This document shows positions 20,350-30,147 of a DNA stretch of 64,000 nucleotides, piece by piece (position 1 is the stretch's first letter; every line of letters starts with the position of its first letter). A model generated the notes under the pieces. It searched no databases. It had not been told where the DNA came from and saw nothing but the letters and a program-made list of their open reading frames with translations. Source of the DNA: Tatumella sp. JGM118 (GTDB lineage Bacteria; Pseudomonadota; Gammaproteobacteria; Enterobacterales; Enterobacteriaceae); contig NZ_JAERJR010000012.1 of the NCBI RefSeq assembly GCF_018257515.1, positions 34,883 through 98,882 of the forward strand. Reading direction: 5' to 3'. Position numbers and translations under genes: made by a program.

Positions 20350-22062
20350 TTATTCCCAGAAATCACGGGCAGGATCGAGAACCGGTCGGATAATCCCCGC
20401 CCGAATCACATAATCGCCGAACCCTTCGTCCGCCTGACGTTCGGTGGCCCAGCGGCCTATCAGTTCATCCAGTACCGACAGAATTTCCTGCTGATTAATA
20501 TTTTCACGGTACATGCGCGGAATACGCGTACCGATACGGTTGCCCCCGAGATGAAGATTATAGCGGCCGGGGGCTTTACCGACTAAGCCGATCTCTGCCA
20601 GCAGAGCACGACCACAGCCGTTCGGACACCCGGTCACCCGCAGGACAATGTGTTCATCGCCCACCCCGTGACGGGACAGAATAGTCTCCACCTCATCCAC
20701 AAACGCCGGCAGGAAGCGTTCGGCTTCGGCCATCGCCAGCGGACAGGTCGGGAAGGCCACGCAGGCCATGGAGTTTTCACGCTGCACACTGACCGATTCC
20801 ATCAGGCCATGTTCACGGGCGAGATCTTCGATGATCTGCTTTTGCGATTCCGCCACCCCGGCCACGATCAGGTTCTGATTAGCCGTCAGGCGGAAGTCGC
20901 CCTGATGGATCTTCGCGATTTCCGCAATCCCGGTTTTCAGCGAACGGCCCGGATAGTCCAGTAAACGGCCATTTTCAATAAACAGGGTCAGGTGCCATTG
21001 ATTATCGATCCCTTTGATCCAGCCAAAACGATCGCCACGGGTGGTAAATTCATACGGACGGACAGGTTCAAAACGGATCCCGGCACGTTTTTCGACTTCG
21101 GCTTTAAAAACGTCAACCCCGACCCGTTCCAGGGTATATTTGGTCTTGGCATTTTTACGATCGGTCCGGTTCCCCCAGTCACGCTGGGTGGTCACCACGG
21201 CGGTGGCGACATCGAGCGTTTTATCCAGCGGCAGGAAGCCGATTTCGGTCGCGGTACGGGCATAGGTCGCTTTGTTGCCGTGGTCAATGGATAATCCACC
21301 GCCCAGCAACAGGTTGAATCCCGCCAGTTTGCCGTTTTCGGCCACTGCCACAAAGTTCATGTCATTGGCATGCAAATCAACGTCATTGTTCGGCGGAATG
21401 ACGACCGTGGTCTTAAATTTACGCGGCAGATAGGTCTCACCGAGGATCGGTTCTTCATCGGTAGTCGCTACTTTTTCCTGGTCCCACCAGATTTCCGCAT
21501 AGGCACGGGTCCGGGGTAACAGGTGCTCAGAGAGACGTTTTGCCCATTCGTAGGCTTCCTGATGTAATTCCGACTCGACAGGGTTCGACGTACAGAGCAC
21601 ATTACGGTTCACGTCGTTTGCCGTCGCCAGAGCATCGAGCCCGGCTTCATGCAGCATCTGATGCGCCGGTTTGACGTTTTTCTTCAGGATCCCGTGGAAC
21701 TGGAAGGTCTGACGGTTGGTCAGACGGATGCTGCCATAAATGGTTTTATCGGTGGCAAAACGGTCAATCGCCAGCCATTGCTGCGGGGTGATAATCCCGC
21801 CCGGCAGACGACAACGCAGCATCATGGCATGACGCGGTTCCAGTTTCTGCGCTGCACGGCTGGCACGGATATCGCGATCATCCTGCTGATACATGCCGTG
21901 AAAACGGATCAGCAAAAAGTTATCGCCGCGGAATCCGCCGGTCAGACCGTCGGACAAATCATCGGTAATGGTGCCGCGCAGAAAATGGCTCTCTTTTTTC
22001 AGGCGCTCGGCATCCGTCAGTTTGCCTTCGACCACTAACGGTCCGGGATTTTTATCACTCAT
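20350..22062 (-). CDS. cysI: Sulfite reductase hemoprotein (beta) subunit
   Basis: 570 residues, the usual length. It binds siroheme and a 4Fe-4S cluster and reduces sulfite to sulfide with six electrons from CysJ. The cluster Cys residues are visible as [18 protein letters not shown] and [16 protein letters not shown]. It shares one base with cysJ. Siroheme is supplied by CysG in the neighbouring operon. Confidence 0.97.
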   Translation of the reverse strand: MSDKNPGPLVVEGKLTDAERLKKESHFLRGTITDDLSDGLTGGFRGDNFLLIRFHGMYQQDDRDIRASRAAQKLEPRHAMMLRCRLPGGIITPQQWLAIDRFATDKTIYGSIRLTNRQTFQFHGILKKNVKPAHQMLHEAGLDALATANDVNRNVLCTSNPVESELHQEAYEWAKRLSEHLLPRTRAYAEIWWDQEKVATTDEEPILGETYLPRKFKTTVVIPPNNDVDLHANDMNFVAVAENGKLAGFNLLLGGGLSIDHGNKATYARTATEIGFLPLDKTLDVATAVVTTQRDWGNRTDRKNAKTKYTLERVGVDVFKAEVEKRAGIRFEPVRPYEFTTRGDRFGWIKGIDNQWHLTLFIENGRLLDYPGRSLKTGIAEIAKIHQGDFRLTANQNLIVAGVAESQKQIIEDLAREHGLMESVSVQRENSMACVAFPTCPLAMAEAERFLPAFVDEVETILSRHGVGDEHIVLRVTGCPNGCGRALLAEIGLVGKAPGRYNLHLGGNRIGTRIPRMYRENINQQEILSVLDELIGRWATERQADEGFGDYVIRAGIIRPVLDPARDFWE

Positions 22063-23870
22063 TAGTACACATCTCGCTGGTAACGGCGCGCCACGCGCAG
22101 CTCACTCAAATATTCGTCGGCAGCATCGCTGTCCATCTGCCCCTGTTCGGCAATGATCTCAATCAGGGCCTGTTCAACATCCTTCGCCATCCGGCTGGCA
22201 TCGCCACAGACATACAGATGCGCACCTTCCGTGATCCAGCGCCAGACTTCGGCCCCCTGCTCACGAAGTTTATCCTGCACATAGATTTTTTCCTGCTGGT
22301 CACGGGACCAGGCCAGGTCGATACGGGTCAGCAGGCCATCTTTTACATATTTCTGCCATTCGACCTGATAGAGAAAGTCCTCGGTGAAGTGCGGGTTACC
22401 GAAGAACAGCCAGTTTTTACCCTCTGCGCCGTCATTGTCCCGCTGCTGGATAAACGCACGGAAAGGGGCAATGCCGGTACCCGGGCCAATCATGATCACC
22501 GGGGTTTGCGGGTTTTCCGGCAGACGGAAATTATCGTTATGTTCGATAAACACCCGCACCTCGCCATCTTCTTCCAGCCGGTCAGCCAGGAAGCCGGAGG
22601 CTCCGCCGCTGCGTTCGCGGCCTTCGATGTCATAACGGACAACACCGACCGTGATATGCACCTCATCTTCGGCTTCGGCCTGAGAAGAGGCAATCGAATA
22701 AAGGCGTGGCGTCAGCGGTCGTAACAGTTCTGTCAGTTGCTCTGCCCGTAATTCCACCGGGGCATGGCGGACCATATCGACAATCGGCCACCGTTGCGCA
22801 TAGGCCTGTAACGCGGCCTTATCCCCGGCCATCGACAGTAATTCACTGTGCCCGGAGAGATGGGCATATTTTTCCACGATCTGCGCGGTATTAACCGTCA
22901 GTTCAAAATGCTGTTGCAAAGCCGTTGCCAGAGGCAATGACTGACCGCCAACACTGACCTGCTGCTTTCCGTCCAGCCATAATAATCCCAGCAGTTCTTC
23001 CACCAGTTGCGGGTCATTCTCAAACCAGACGCCCAGTGCATCCCCTGGCTGATAACGCAGGCCGGAACTGCCAAGGTCTATCTCCAGATGACGGATATCT
23101 TTCTGCGAATCATTGCCGGTGATTTTCTGGCTGACGGCCAGCGACGCGACCAGGGGTTGTTCTTTGGTATACGGGGTACTGTCAATTTCGTCGCTGGCAC
23201 CACTGGCCGCCTGTGACACAGCCGTGTCGGAGACCGCCGGTAACCGTTGCTGCAGTAATGCCACAATCTCCTGACGCCACTGATCGGCCGTCGCCTGATA
23301 ATCGACATCGGCATCACCCCGGGTCAGCAGTCGTTCTGCCCCCAGGTCAGCCAGACGCTGGTCAAAGTCTTTACCGGCCTGACAGAAAAACTCATAAGAA
23401 CTGTCGCCCAGGCCAAACACCGCAAACGCCGTCGCTTTCATTTCCGGGGCTTTTTTCGACATCAGGTATTTATGTAAGGCCACAGCCTCTTCCGGCGGTT
23501 CACCTTCCCCCTGGGTCGAAGTCACTACCAGCAGCCATTTTTCCTGAGCGATTTGCTTAAACTTATAATCGCCGGCATTCACCAGTGAGACAGCCACGCC
23601 GGTGGTCAGCAAGTCGTCCCGTAACTGCTCCGCCAGTCGCCTGGCATTGCCGGTCTGTGACGCGGAAATAATGGTCACGGTCGGCGCCGGAGCAGCCTGC
23701 GGAGTTGCAGAGACAGCAGGGGCAGCGGCGACCGGCGTATCGCCGCTTAACCGTCCCCAGAAATAACCGGAAAGCCAGGCCATCTGGGTCGCAGAAAAAT
23801 CCTGCGTCGCAGCCTGTAATTGGGCGAGTTGTTCTGCCGAAAGCGGAAGCTGTGGGGCCTTGTTGGTCAT
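22062..23870 (-). CDS. cysJ: Sulfite reductase flavoprotein (alpha) subunit
   Basis: 602 residues from the ATG at 23870 ([19 protein letters not shown]), which matches the E. coli start; the frame is open 31 codons further up without similarity. It has an N-terminal FMN flavodoxin domain ([27 protein letters not shown]) and a FAD/NADPH reductase domain ([25 protein letters not shown]; the C-terminal RYQRDVY). It passes electrons from NADPH to CysI. First gene of cysJIH. Confidence 0.97.
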   Translation of the reverse strand: MTNKAPQLPLSAEQLAQLQAATQDFSATQMAWLSGYFWGRLSGDTPVAAAPAVSATPQAAPAPTVTIISASQTGNARRLAEQLRDDLLTTGVAVSLVNAGDYKFKQIAQEKWLLVVTSTQGEGEPPEEAVALHKYLMSKKAPEMKATAFAVFGLGDSSYEFFCQAGKDFDQRLADLGAERLLTRGDADVDYQATADQWRQEIVALLQQRLPAVSDTAVSQAASGASDEIDSTPYTKEQPLVASLAVSQKITGNDSQKDIRHLEIDLGSSGLRYQPGDALGVWFENDPQLVEELLGLLWLDGKQQVSVGGQSLPLATALQQHFELTVNTAQIVEKYAHLSGHSELLSMAGDKAALQAYAQRWPIVDMVRHAPVELRAEQLTELLRPLTPRLYSIASSQAEAEDEVHITVGVVRYDIEGRERSGGASGFLADRLEEDGEVRVFIEHNDNFRLPENPQTPVIMIGPGTGIAPFRAFIQQRDNDGAEGKNWLFFGNPHFTEDFLYQVEWQKYVKDGLLTRIDLAWSRDQQEKIYVQDKLREQGAEVWRWITEGAHLYVCGDASRMAKDVEQALIEIIAEQGQMDSDAADEYLSELRVARRYQRDVY

Positions 23871-24144
23871 TGCGTTTCGTAGTCCAGTATCAGCGGCGAA
23901 AAATAGAATCAGAGAATGTAAGGTTAACGGAGAGAGTATGCCCGTTAAAGACAGCTTATGCATATCACATAACCAAATTGCCTAACGGGTTTTATCACTA
24001 TTATTAACCAGTAAAAGTGGTAAGAGATAAAGGTTTGTCAGCTGCCGGCGACGTGACGTGGTTAGCGGGGGGAATATCAGGGAAAAGTGTGAGAAATGCC
24101 GGGTTTTGCGGTAGAATCTGCGGCTTTTACATCCGGGAAGAATT
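23871..24144. promoter_or_regulatory. Divergent cysJ / queD promoter region
   Basis: This 274-bp gap separates the divergent genes. It holds AGCTTATGCATAT at 23953-23965, nearly the same as the element before cysG, and AT-rich sequence at about 23985-24030 that should include the cysJ promoter. queD has no obvious riboswitch fold (no preQ1-type C-rich hairpin). Confidence 0.4.
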
Positions 24145-24513
24145 ATGTCAGTTACTACACTCTTTAAAGAATTTCAGTTCGAAGCCGCTCACTATTTACC
24201 CCATGTCCCGGACGGACATAAATGCGGACGCCTGCACGGGCACTCTTTCCTGGTCCGGCTGGAAATCACCGGGGAAGTGGACCCGCATACCGGCTGGGTG
24301 ATGGACTTTGCCGAACTGAAGGCCCGCTTCAAGCCCCTGTATGAACAGCTGGATCATCACTACCTGAATGAGATTGACGGTCTGGAAAACCCGACCAGTG
24401 AAGTGCTGGCGGCCTGGATCTGGCAGAAAATGAAGCCGGAATTACCTTTGCTCAGTGCGGTGATGATCAAAGAGACCTGTACCGCAGGCTGTGTCTATCG
24501 CGGACAGGCATAA
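24145..24513 (+). CDS. queD: 6-carboxy-5,6,7,8-tetrahydropterin synthase QueD
   Basis: 122 residues. It is the second step of queuosine/preQ0 synthesis, converting dihydroneopterin triphosphate to carboxytetrahydropterin. Zinc ligands are AAHYLPH and GRLHGHSF, the catalytic Cys is in HKCGRLHG, and ETCTAGCVY closes the protein as in E. coli. It is convergent with queE, which performs the next step. Confidence 0.96.
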   Translation: MSVTTLFKEFQFEAAHYLPHVPDGHKCGRLHGHSFLVRLEITGEVDPHTGWVMDFAELKARFKPLYEQLDHHYLNEIDGLENPTSEVLAAWIWQKMKPELPLLSAVMIKETCTAGCVYRGQA

Positions 24514-24568
24514 CGCAGAAAAGTACAGACTCACCGATGCCGGCTATCCTCAGACCGCCGGCTCCGGG

Positions 24569-25243
24569 TCAGGCAATGTTCAGATACTTATGTGTCTGCA
24601 TCGATAATCGCCAGTTGCGGGCAATACACGCAGAGATACAAAGCTCCGTCGCCTCTTTCTTACAGCTGATCGGCTGCAGCGCAATAATACGGGACTTATC
24701 GTCCTCAACCTGCGCCAGCAACTGCTCCAGAGCTTCGATATCCCGTTCGCGGGCCACCGGATGTTTGATCTCATCCGCACGGATCAGCGCCGGGGTCAGC
24801 ACATCATAGCCGCCGCGCATATTTACCTTCGGTGAAACGGTGACCCAGGTGTCTTCAGAACACTGGATCGGGTGCGTACCGCTGGTTTCAATCTGGCAGC
24901 TATAGCCAAAGGCTTCCAGCGCGGTGGTCAGCGGCCGCAGATCATAGATGGCCGGTTCGCCTCCGGTGATCACCACGTGGCGTGCCGTCCATTGCTGCTC
25001 GCTGATAATTTTCAGCAGCGTCAGCGGTTCAGCATTGCCCCACTGCTCGCTTTCGGCCGTCTTCACCAGAATATCCCCCACCGGGACCTCTTTGTCGGCG
25101 AATTTTTCCCAGGTATGCTTGGTGTCACACCAGCTGCACCCGACAGGGCAGCCCTGCAAACGGATAAAAATGGCCGGAACACCGGTATAAAAGCCTTCGC
25201 CCTGAAGGGTTTGAAACATTTCGTTAATCGGGTACAGCATCAC
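24569..25243 (-). CDS. queE: 7-carboxy-7-deazaguanine synthase QueE
   Basis: 224 residues. It is a radical SAM enzyme that rearranges the QueD product to carboxydeazaguanine. The compact cluster motif CPVGCSWCD, the N-terminal NEMFQTLQGEGFYTG and VVITGGEPAIYDL are intact. Two Met codons at the start leave one codon of uncertainty. In E. coli queE lies near eno; here the Tad locus lies between them. Confidence 0.96.
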   Translation of the reverse strand: MMLYPINEMFQTLQGEGFYTGVPAIFIRLQGCPVGCSWCDTKHTWEKFADKEVPVGDILVKTAESEQWGNAEPLTLLKIISEQQWTARHVVITGGEPAIYDLRPLTTALEAFGYSCQIETSGTHPIQCSEDTWVTVSPKVNMRGGYDVLTPALIRADEIKHPVARERDIEALEQLLAQVEDDKSRIIALQPISCKKEATELCISACIARNWRLSMQTHKYLNIA

Positions 25244-25282
25244 TTGCTCAATTATGACAAAAGATAATCGACCATTATTACA

Positions 25283-25301
25283 GATCTGCCGCCGCAGATC
25301 A
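25283..25301 (-). terminator. Inverted repeat after tadG
   Basis: GATCTGC (25284-25290) and GCAGATC (25295-25301) form a 7-bp stem with a 4-nt loop downstream of tadG. There is no T-run. It may end the Tad operon transcript or sit in the queE promoter. Weak call. Confidence 0.3.
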
Positions 25302-25347
25302 TGTCTGATCCTGCGGCGACCGCACGCGGTGATCGCCGCCGGCCGGA

Positions 25348-27036
25348 TCAGTCCACCGCCAGGTGACCGGTTTCATCACTAATGATCCCTTTAATCAGTT
25401 TGATCAGCGAGTCGCTCTGCGTTGCGGTTTTTGCCCGGGCGCTGCCGGTACAATTATCGGCCCAGTATTTCACCCGGCTGACGGCATTATTCGTGGAGAC
25501 GTAGTAGAACTCGACTTTGCTGGTCCGGGTCTGCGGACGGGCCAGCAGCCCCTCTTCAATTTTGCGACACAGATTGTAGGTTTTAAGGTACTTATCGGTC
25601 ACTTTTTGCGGATGAAGATTATCGTAACCGTCCGAGATCATAATAAACACCTTACGCCGGTTGGTGCCTTCCATCATCACCGGCACCGAGCGCACCAGGG
25701 CCGTGGACAGGTGGGTCCAGCCGTAAGGCTCCATTGACTGAAATTCGTGCAACTTACCGGCATCCCCCGTCAAAGGGATAAGCCAGGCTTTCGGTGCCCG
25801 GTTCACCATATTGTTGGTTCGCGAATTCCACCACCCTGCCTGACGACACATATGGTTATACCCCCAGGAATAGGTGCCATCCAGCGGTGTCAGTGGCATG
25901 GGCATCGTGATAATGGCCTCATCGGAGAACATTTTTTCGAGGGTTGCCGGATAATCGATAGCATCGTCGTGTTCGATGGTATAGGTGGAGAGTTGCTTAT
26001 ATTGGGTCTTTGCCGCACGGAGATATTCCCGCTGAATAATCTCCTGTGACCTTTCCGAAAATATATCGTCATCCGGGTAACGCGTGTCATAACAGCTGTA
26101 CTGATACTTCCCCGTTTTCTGACCGTAACTGCTGTTCGTCCGGCACCAGGCCGCCTTCATCGATGTATCACCGACGGCGGGCGACGATGCCGCCACATAG
26201 CCTTTGTAATAATTGTAGCGCGCCTCATCCATCAGATAATTTTGGCGGTTCAGCGCCTGATAGGCAGAGGTCGTTGCCGTGCGTTTATCGGCCCAGAAAG
26301 CATAATTCACCTTCCACTCCTCTTTCGGGACAAAAAGCACGCTGCAACCGAGATTGGCTCCGCCACGGACATTTTTACCCGGTAATTTGACGACCACACC
26401 GGTACTGAACGGAACAATCGCAATGCGGGATTCAGGGCTGGCGGAGACGACATAATTGGTTATCTCATAAAAGACACGCTTCAGCATCCGCATCGGGGCA
26501 CCCGCCTGGGAGGCCGAAAAGTCGACCACAAAAACATAGTCAGCCGGCTTCGATATGTATTTTTTTACATGGCCCTGACCGGCACTGAGCGTGTAATCAT
26601 GACTGTTGCCGGTCACGGTTTTGTAGCTGAACAGGTAAGGCAGATCCAGGGAGACCGCCACATTGTAATAGGTATAGCGGATATCCGAGGAGGCCTGATT
26701 AAGATCCTGATCGACGGTGAAGGCGATCTGCGGCGAGCCTTTCATCGCCGGGAAATAGTATTTCATCCACGCGGTGACCAGCACTTTAGCGGCGGCGATT
26801 TCTTCCCGCCCCTCGGCGGTCCGGTTGTCATTGACAAGGGAGGATGCCGATACCGCCAGTGATGCCTCCGAGGCGGCATCGGCCATTCTGGCTTTACTGG
26901 CCAGTCCGGCAGCACTGTTAATACCCAGCGATAGCAGGGCAATCAGGATCGGTAACAGGATAGCAAAAGGAACGACCAGCACGCCCCGCTCACCGGCCAG
27001 GCAGGAAATTAACGCTCTCAGCTTTTTTATAAACAT
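25348..27036 (-). CDS. tadG: Tad pilus assembly protein TadG (von Willebrand-like domain)
   Basis: 562 residues. An N-terminal membrane segment (VLVVPFAILLPILIALLSLG) after RGV is of the TadE/TadG prepilin-like kind. A large extracytoplasmic region with a vWA fold follows: the MIDAS-like DFSAS near residue 170 and MISDGYDN further on. Many Cys residues suggest disulfides. In other Tad systems TadG is needed for pilus assembly or anchoring. Its start overlaps the preceding unknown gene by 10 bp. Last gene of the operon. Confidence 0.88.
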   Translation of the reverse strand: MFIKKLRALISCLAGERGVLVVPFAILLPILIALLSLGINSAAGLASKARMADAASEASLAVSASSLVNDNRTAEGREEIAAAKVLVTAWMKYYFPAMKGSPQIAFTVDQDLNQASSDIRYTYYNVAVSLDLPYLFSYKTVTGNSHDYTLSAGQGHVKKYISKPADYVFVVDFSASQAGAPMRMLKRVFYEITNYVVSASPESRIAIVPFSTGVVVKLPGKNVRGGANLGCSVLFVPKEEWKVNYAFWADKRTATTSAYQALNRQNYLMDEARYNYYKGYVAASSPAVGDTSMKAAWCRTNSSYGQKTGKYQYSCYDTRYPDDDIFSERSQEIIQREYLRAAKTQYKQLSTYTIEHDDAIDYPATLEKMFSDEAIITMPMPLTPLDGTYSWGYNHMCRQAGWWNSRTNNMVNRAPKAWLIPLTGDAGKLHEFQSMEPYGWTHLSTALVRSVPVMMEGTNRRKVFIMISDGYDNLHPQKVTDKYLKTYNLCRKIEEGLLARPQTRTSKVEFYYVSTNNAVSRVKYWADNCTGSARAKTATQSDSLIKLIKGIISDETGHLAVD

Positions 27037-27428
27037 TTCCGTATGTCTTCCGCGGTAGTGAGGTGATAGAAGCGCCGGGATTTCCCCTGCTGGCAGAATA
27101 AGGCGGGCAATGACAGCGGCCGGTATTTTGCCACCCAGATACCGGACGTATCCCGCAGGTATCGGGCGGCCCCGGATAACGCCGGCCCGTCGGGAGCAAT
27201 ATCGATCAGCGTGACTTCCAGCTGACGTGACAGCGTGCGACTGTAATAGAGTTGCCGGTTAATCTCCCGCGCCAGCCGGTGTTCTTTCCCCTGCTGCGTG
27301 TTAAGGAAAATAATGGCCTGTCTTTTCTGCCCGTCCTTGCTTTGTGCGGCCTCACTACCGGAGGGGAAGGCTCCCGTCAGCAGTAACAGCGCACAGAGTA
27401 TGCCCGGCAATCGCGTAATAAGTTTCAT
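27027..27428 (-). CDS. Unknown secreted small protein between tadF and tadG
   Basis: 133 residues. A signal peptide is clear (MKLITRLPGILCALLLLTG, cleavage likely after SEAA near residue 28). The mature part has an AIIFLNTQQGKEHRLAREINRQ stretch in two pieces (strand then helix), a second strand LEVTLIDIAPDG, ALSGAARYLRD, and two Cys residues near the end (LFCQQ and KCL). The alternating strand-helix order could be a thioredoxin-like or Rossmann-like small domain, but no CxxC motif is seen. I do not recognise it. It ends inside the tadG start, so it is translated with the Tad operon and probably works in pilus assembly in the periplasm. Confidence 0.7.
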   Translation of the reverse strand: MKLITRLPGILCALLLLTGAFPSGSEAAQSKDGQKRQAIIFLNTQQGKEHRLAREINRQLYYSRTLSRQLEVTLIDIAPDGPALSGAARYLRDTSGIWVAKYRPLSLPALFCQQGKSRRFYHLTTAEDIRKCL

Positions 27429-27440
27429 GTTGCTCCCTGC

Positions 27441-28019
27441 TTAGCGTGCCAGCACGATATTACTGACCGTGATGGTCTCCGGTAAGGCGCCGGTGCGGCG
27501 TAACAGTGCAGACAGACTGCCCCGTGGAGCCGGAATACTGAGAGACACCTGGTAGAGCGGTATCCAGCGACCACGAATGCTTAACGGGGAGAGTTGCAGG
27601 TTCGCCGTCAGGGCCGGTGCATTGACCTCACATCGGGATTTTCCTGCGCTGGCTTTCTGATATTTATCGACCTGCCGGGTGGCGGAGTCTTTAAAACTGA
27701 CGCTTTCCAGCCGGACGCAGAGCGAGGATGCCGTACTGTCCTGTGCCAGAAATTTTGCCAGTGAAGCCAGCTCCGTCACTTCACTGCTGCCGGGCGTTTC
27801 CTGGCCGTTATATAAGGTATTACGCTCACGGATAACGGCCGCCAGAGAGTAATTGATCCGCTCCGCTTTGCTGCGGGCCATTATCCAGAATCCGTAGTCC
27901 ATGGCGGCGACGGTGAGTACCGACAGAAAGACAAAGATAAACGCCGCCTCCACCACCACGGAGCCCTGCGGGTTACGGACAAATGCCCCGATGCGCTGCC
28001 TGACATCCATATCATTCAT
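27441..28019 (-). CDS. tadF: TadF-like pseudopilin
   Basis: About 192 residues from ATG 28019 (MNDMDVRQRIG; an alternative ATG is at 28010). The frame is open much further into tadE but that part is a shadow. The prepilin-type start is PQG/SVVVEAAFIFVFLSVL, with the conserved Glu five residues after the Gly, followed by a periplasmic domain with two Cys residues. The start overlaps the tadE stop by 8 bp. TadF and TadE are minor pseudopilins processed by TadV in characterised Tad systems. Confidence 0.85.
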   Translation of the reverse strand: MNDMDVRQRIGAFVRNPQGSVVVEAAFIFVFLSVLTVAAMDYGFWIMARSKAERINYSLAAVIRERNTLYNGQETPGSSEVTELASLAKFLAQDSTASSLCVRLESVSFKDSATRQVDKYQKASAGKSRCEVNAPALTANLQLSPLSIRGRWIPLYQVSLSIPAPRGSLSALLRRTGALPETITVSNIVLAR

Positions 28020-28527
28020 TCCCTGATTCATATTCCTGCACATACAACAATTGGCGGGAAAGGTAATTATCCAGCGAAGCAAACAGATTATTGACGGCGC
28101 TATTGCCGGTGAAGGTAAATAACAGCGGACGATAACGATAGCGGGCCGAATACAGGGCCAGCGGGACGTTCCGTCCATCCGAACTGCTGCAGTTGCCTTT
28201 CATCGCCGCGCTGACCGAGTTGCAATAACGTACCGTCAGGGTAAAATTACTGGCATCAATAAACATCTTCCAGAAACTGCTCTGCTGACGGATATTACTG
28301 GCAAAGATATCCGTGTAATTACTGTCCCGGCTCTCGGTACGGGAGGTGATTCTGGCGGCTTCGGATAAGGTGAGATCGATAGTCGCTGATACGTAGACGA
28401 AACGGTTTACCTCGAAGAAGAGGAAGATAAAGAAAATAAAAATAATAAAGATAAAGGAGAACTCAATGGTGATCACTCCCTGTTCTCCTCTGACCCGCCG
28501 CCCTAATGCCCTGATGCTTTTTTTCAT
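28012..28527 (-). CDS. tadE: TadE-like pseudopilin
   Basis: 171 residues from the ATG at 28527, chosen because AAAGGA lies 7 bp upstream; an in-frame ATG at 28566, overlapping the tadD stop, is possible. RGEQG/VITIEFSFIFIIFIFF is a prepilin cleavage site with Glu at +5 and a long hydrophobic helix. The C-terminal domain has two Cys residues (YCNS and NCSSS). It forms a pair with TadF. Confidence 0.87.
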   Translation of the reverse strand: MKKSIRALGRRVRGEQGVITIEFSFIFIIFIFFIFLFFEVNRFVYVSATIDLTLSEAARITSRTESRDSNYTDIFASNIRQQSSFWKMFIDASNFTLTVRYCNSVSAAMKGNCSSSDGRNVPLALYSARYRYRPLLFTFTGNSAVNNLFASLDNYLSRQLLYVQEYESGNE

Positions 28528-28562
28528 CGTCCATCCTTTACTGCGTCTGACATTGAGTTGCA

Positions 28563-29309
28563 TCAAAAGCTCTGCACGCGGAACAGATCCGCGACCAGCA
28601 TGTCCGGATTCTTCGCATAATTACCGCGCTTAATGATCTCTTTGGCGTAACGTAAATCTCCCGTTTTCGCCAGAGCAAAGGCCAGGTTGTGTTCCAGTTG
28701 CGGGTTATGGTAACCCCGCAGATAAACCGGCAGCAGCATCTGTACGGCCTCGTGATACCGTTTCTGGACGATATAGACCATCGCGATATTGTTAACCACG
28801 GACTCTTCCTGGTAATAGGCGTTGCGCGCCGCATCAAAGCTCAGTAGCGCGCTTTTCAGATCGCCGTTTTCCGCCTGAATCACCCCCTTCAGGTTCAGCG
28901 CCTCGCCGCTGTTTTTATCTTTATTCAGCGCCATACCGACGAAATTCAGCGCTTCTTTATATTTTTGTAAGGAGCTGAGATTTTTACTCTGCAGCAGATA
29001 GACTTTTGTCGCCGTATTATTCCCCATCAGTTTATTCAGGTGGTACAGCGAGGATTTATAATCTCCTGATAAATAATAATATTCCGCAAGCTGGTAGCGG
29101 ATTTCCGGCGTATCATTAGCCTTCAGCGCCTGTTGCTTCAGGCTGATAAGCCCGGAGTAATTTCTGGCTTTCAGCAGTAATTGTTCGTCGCCTGCGCCGC
29201 GGGGCAGAGAGAAGCGCTGCCCCCCGAGGGTGGCCGATGGCTCACTGCACCCGCTGATAAAACTCACCACAATGGCGAAAAACAATGTTGTTATCCTTAA
29301 CTTACCCAT
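28563..29309 (-). CDS. tadD: TadD, TPR lipoprotein of the Tad pilus
   Basis: 248 residues. It has a lipoprotein signal with lipobox SGCSE (Cys about residue 21). Four or more TPR-like helical repeats follow (for example EIRYQLAEYYYLSGDYKSSL split over two helices, SGEALNLKGVIQAENGDLKSA, QLEHNLAFALAKTGDLRYA). By family it is an outer-membrane pilotin-like or assembly factor. It overlaps tadC by 8 bp. Confidence 0.9.
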   Translation of the reverse strand: MGKLRITTLFFAIVVSFISGCSEPSATLGGQRFSLPRGAGDEQLLLKARNYSGLISLKQQALKANDTPEIRYQLAEYYYLSGDYKSSLYHLNKLMGNNTATKVYLLQSKNLSSLQKYKEALNFVGMALNKDKNSGEALNLKGVIQAENGDLKSALLSFDAARNAYYQEESVVNNIAMVYIVQKRYHEAVQMLLPVYLRGYHNPQLEHNLAFALAKTGDLRYAKEIIKRGNYAKNPDMLVADLFRVQSF

Positions 29310-30147
29310 TGGACATCACCCTCATCACCCCCGGTGCAGCGACAATCACCACGACGGGAAACATAAAAAACAGAATCAGCGGTACGCTCATCTTGGCGCC
29401 GAGCTGGCCGATTTTTTCTTCGGTCCCCAGCAACTGAACTTCCCTGATCTCCCGGGCCAGTTCGATCAGTTGCTCATACATGGATGAACCGTAACGAATA
29501 CTTTGCTGTAACATGGCACAAAACATCCGCGTCTCAGCGGAAGGCAATTCACGGTAAAAATGGTCCAGCGCCACACTCAGTCCGCTGACCTCGGTGCGCC
29601 TGACCAGCCGGGTCAGAAACGGGACAAAGTCAGGGTTAATTCCGTCCATTTTGTCGGCCAGAAAACTGAACGCCTGTTCGATGGTCATCCCGCACTGCAC
29701 ACTCACGGCCAGCAATTCGATCATCCACGGTAACTCTGCACTCAGTGTTTTTACCCGTCGTTTGACAAACATCGCGCGGGCCATGCCGGGCAGGATAATG
29801 GTCGCGACCAGACTGAAAACACCGGCCATCAGCCAGGATTCACGGCTCAGCACACTGCCGCTGACCCGGAACCCGCCCACGATGAGGCCAAAGGCCAGAA
29901 CAGCAAGCAGTACTTTACTCAGCATGCTGGCATCCAGCCGGCGATAGAGATTCAGTAACGGGTTGTTCTGCTCAAGCACCGCTTCCGTATGATGATGCTC
30001 TTTCAGTTGCTGTATTTTCAGCTGATGTATCCCGGCATCCACCACCTTCATGGCTTTCTGCAGTTTACTGGCCCGATATTTTCGTTCTCCGTGGACGATA
30101 GCGACCAGTGCAATACCGGTCACGGCAATCAGTAATAACGGACTCAT
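29302..30147 (-). CDS. tadC: TadC, inner-membrane platform protein (T2SSF family)
   Basis: 281 residues. It has membrane segments at the N-terminus (LLIAVTGIALVAIV), near 79-120 (two), and at the C-terminus (MSVPLILFFMFPVVVIVA). A GspF-like cytoplasmic domain lies between them (ELLAVSVQCGMTIEQAFSFLA; SSMYEQLIELAREIRE). With TadB it forms the platform on which the TadA ATPase acts. Shares one base with tadB. Confidence 0.92.
   Translation of the reverse strand: MSPLLLIAVTGIALVAIVHGERKYRASKLQKAMKVVDAGIHQLKIQQLKEHHHTEAVLEQNNPLLNLYRRLDASMLSKVLLAVLAFGLIVGGFRVSGSVLSRESWLMAGVFSLVATIILPGMARAMFVKRRVKTLSAELPWMIELLAVSVQCGMTIEQAFSFLADKMDGINPDFVPFLTRLVRRTEVSGLSVALDHFYRELPSAETRMFCAMLQQSIRYGSSMYEQLIELAREIREVQLLGTEEKIGQLGAKMSVPLILFFMFPVVVIVAAPGVMRVMSNG

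Noticed and set aside
24000..24144. preQ1 riboswitch before queD
   Set aside because: No C-rich stem-loop or A-rich tail of the preQ1 aptamer is seen; queF also lacks one.
25244..25347. Insertion sequence or attachment site at the left end of the Tad locus
   Set aside because: No transposase, and no direct repeat matching the 38649-38731 side was found by eye.
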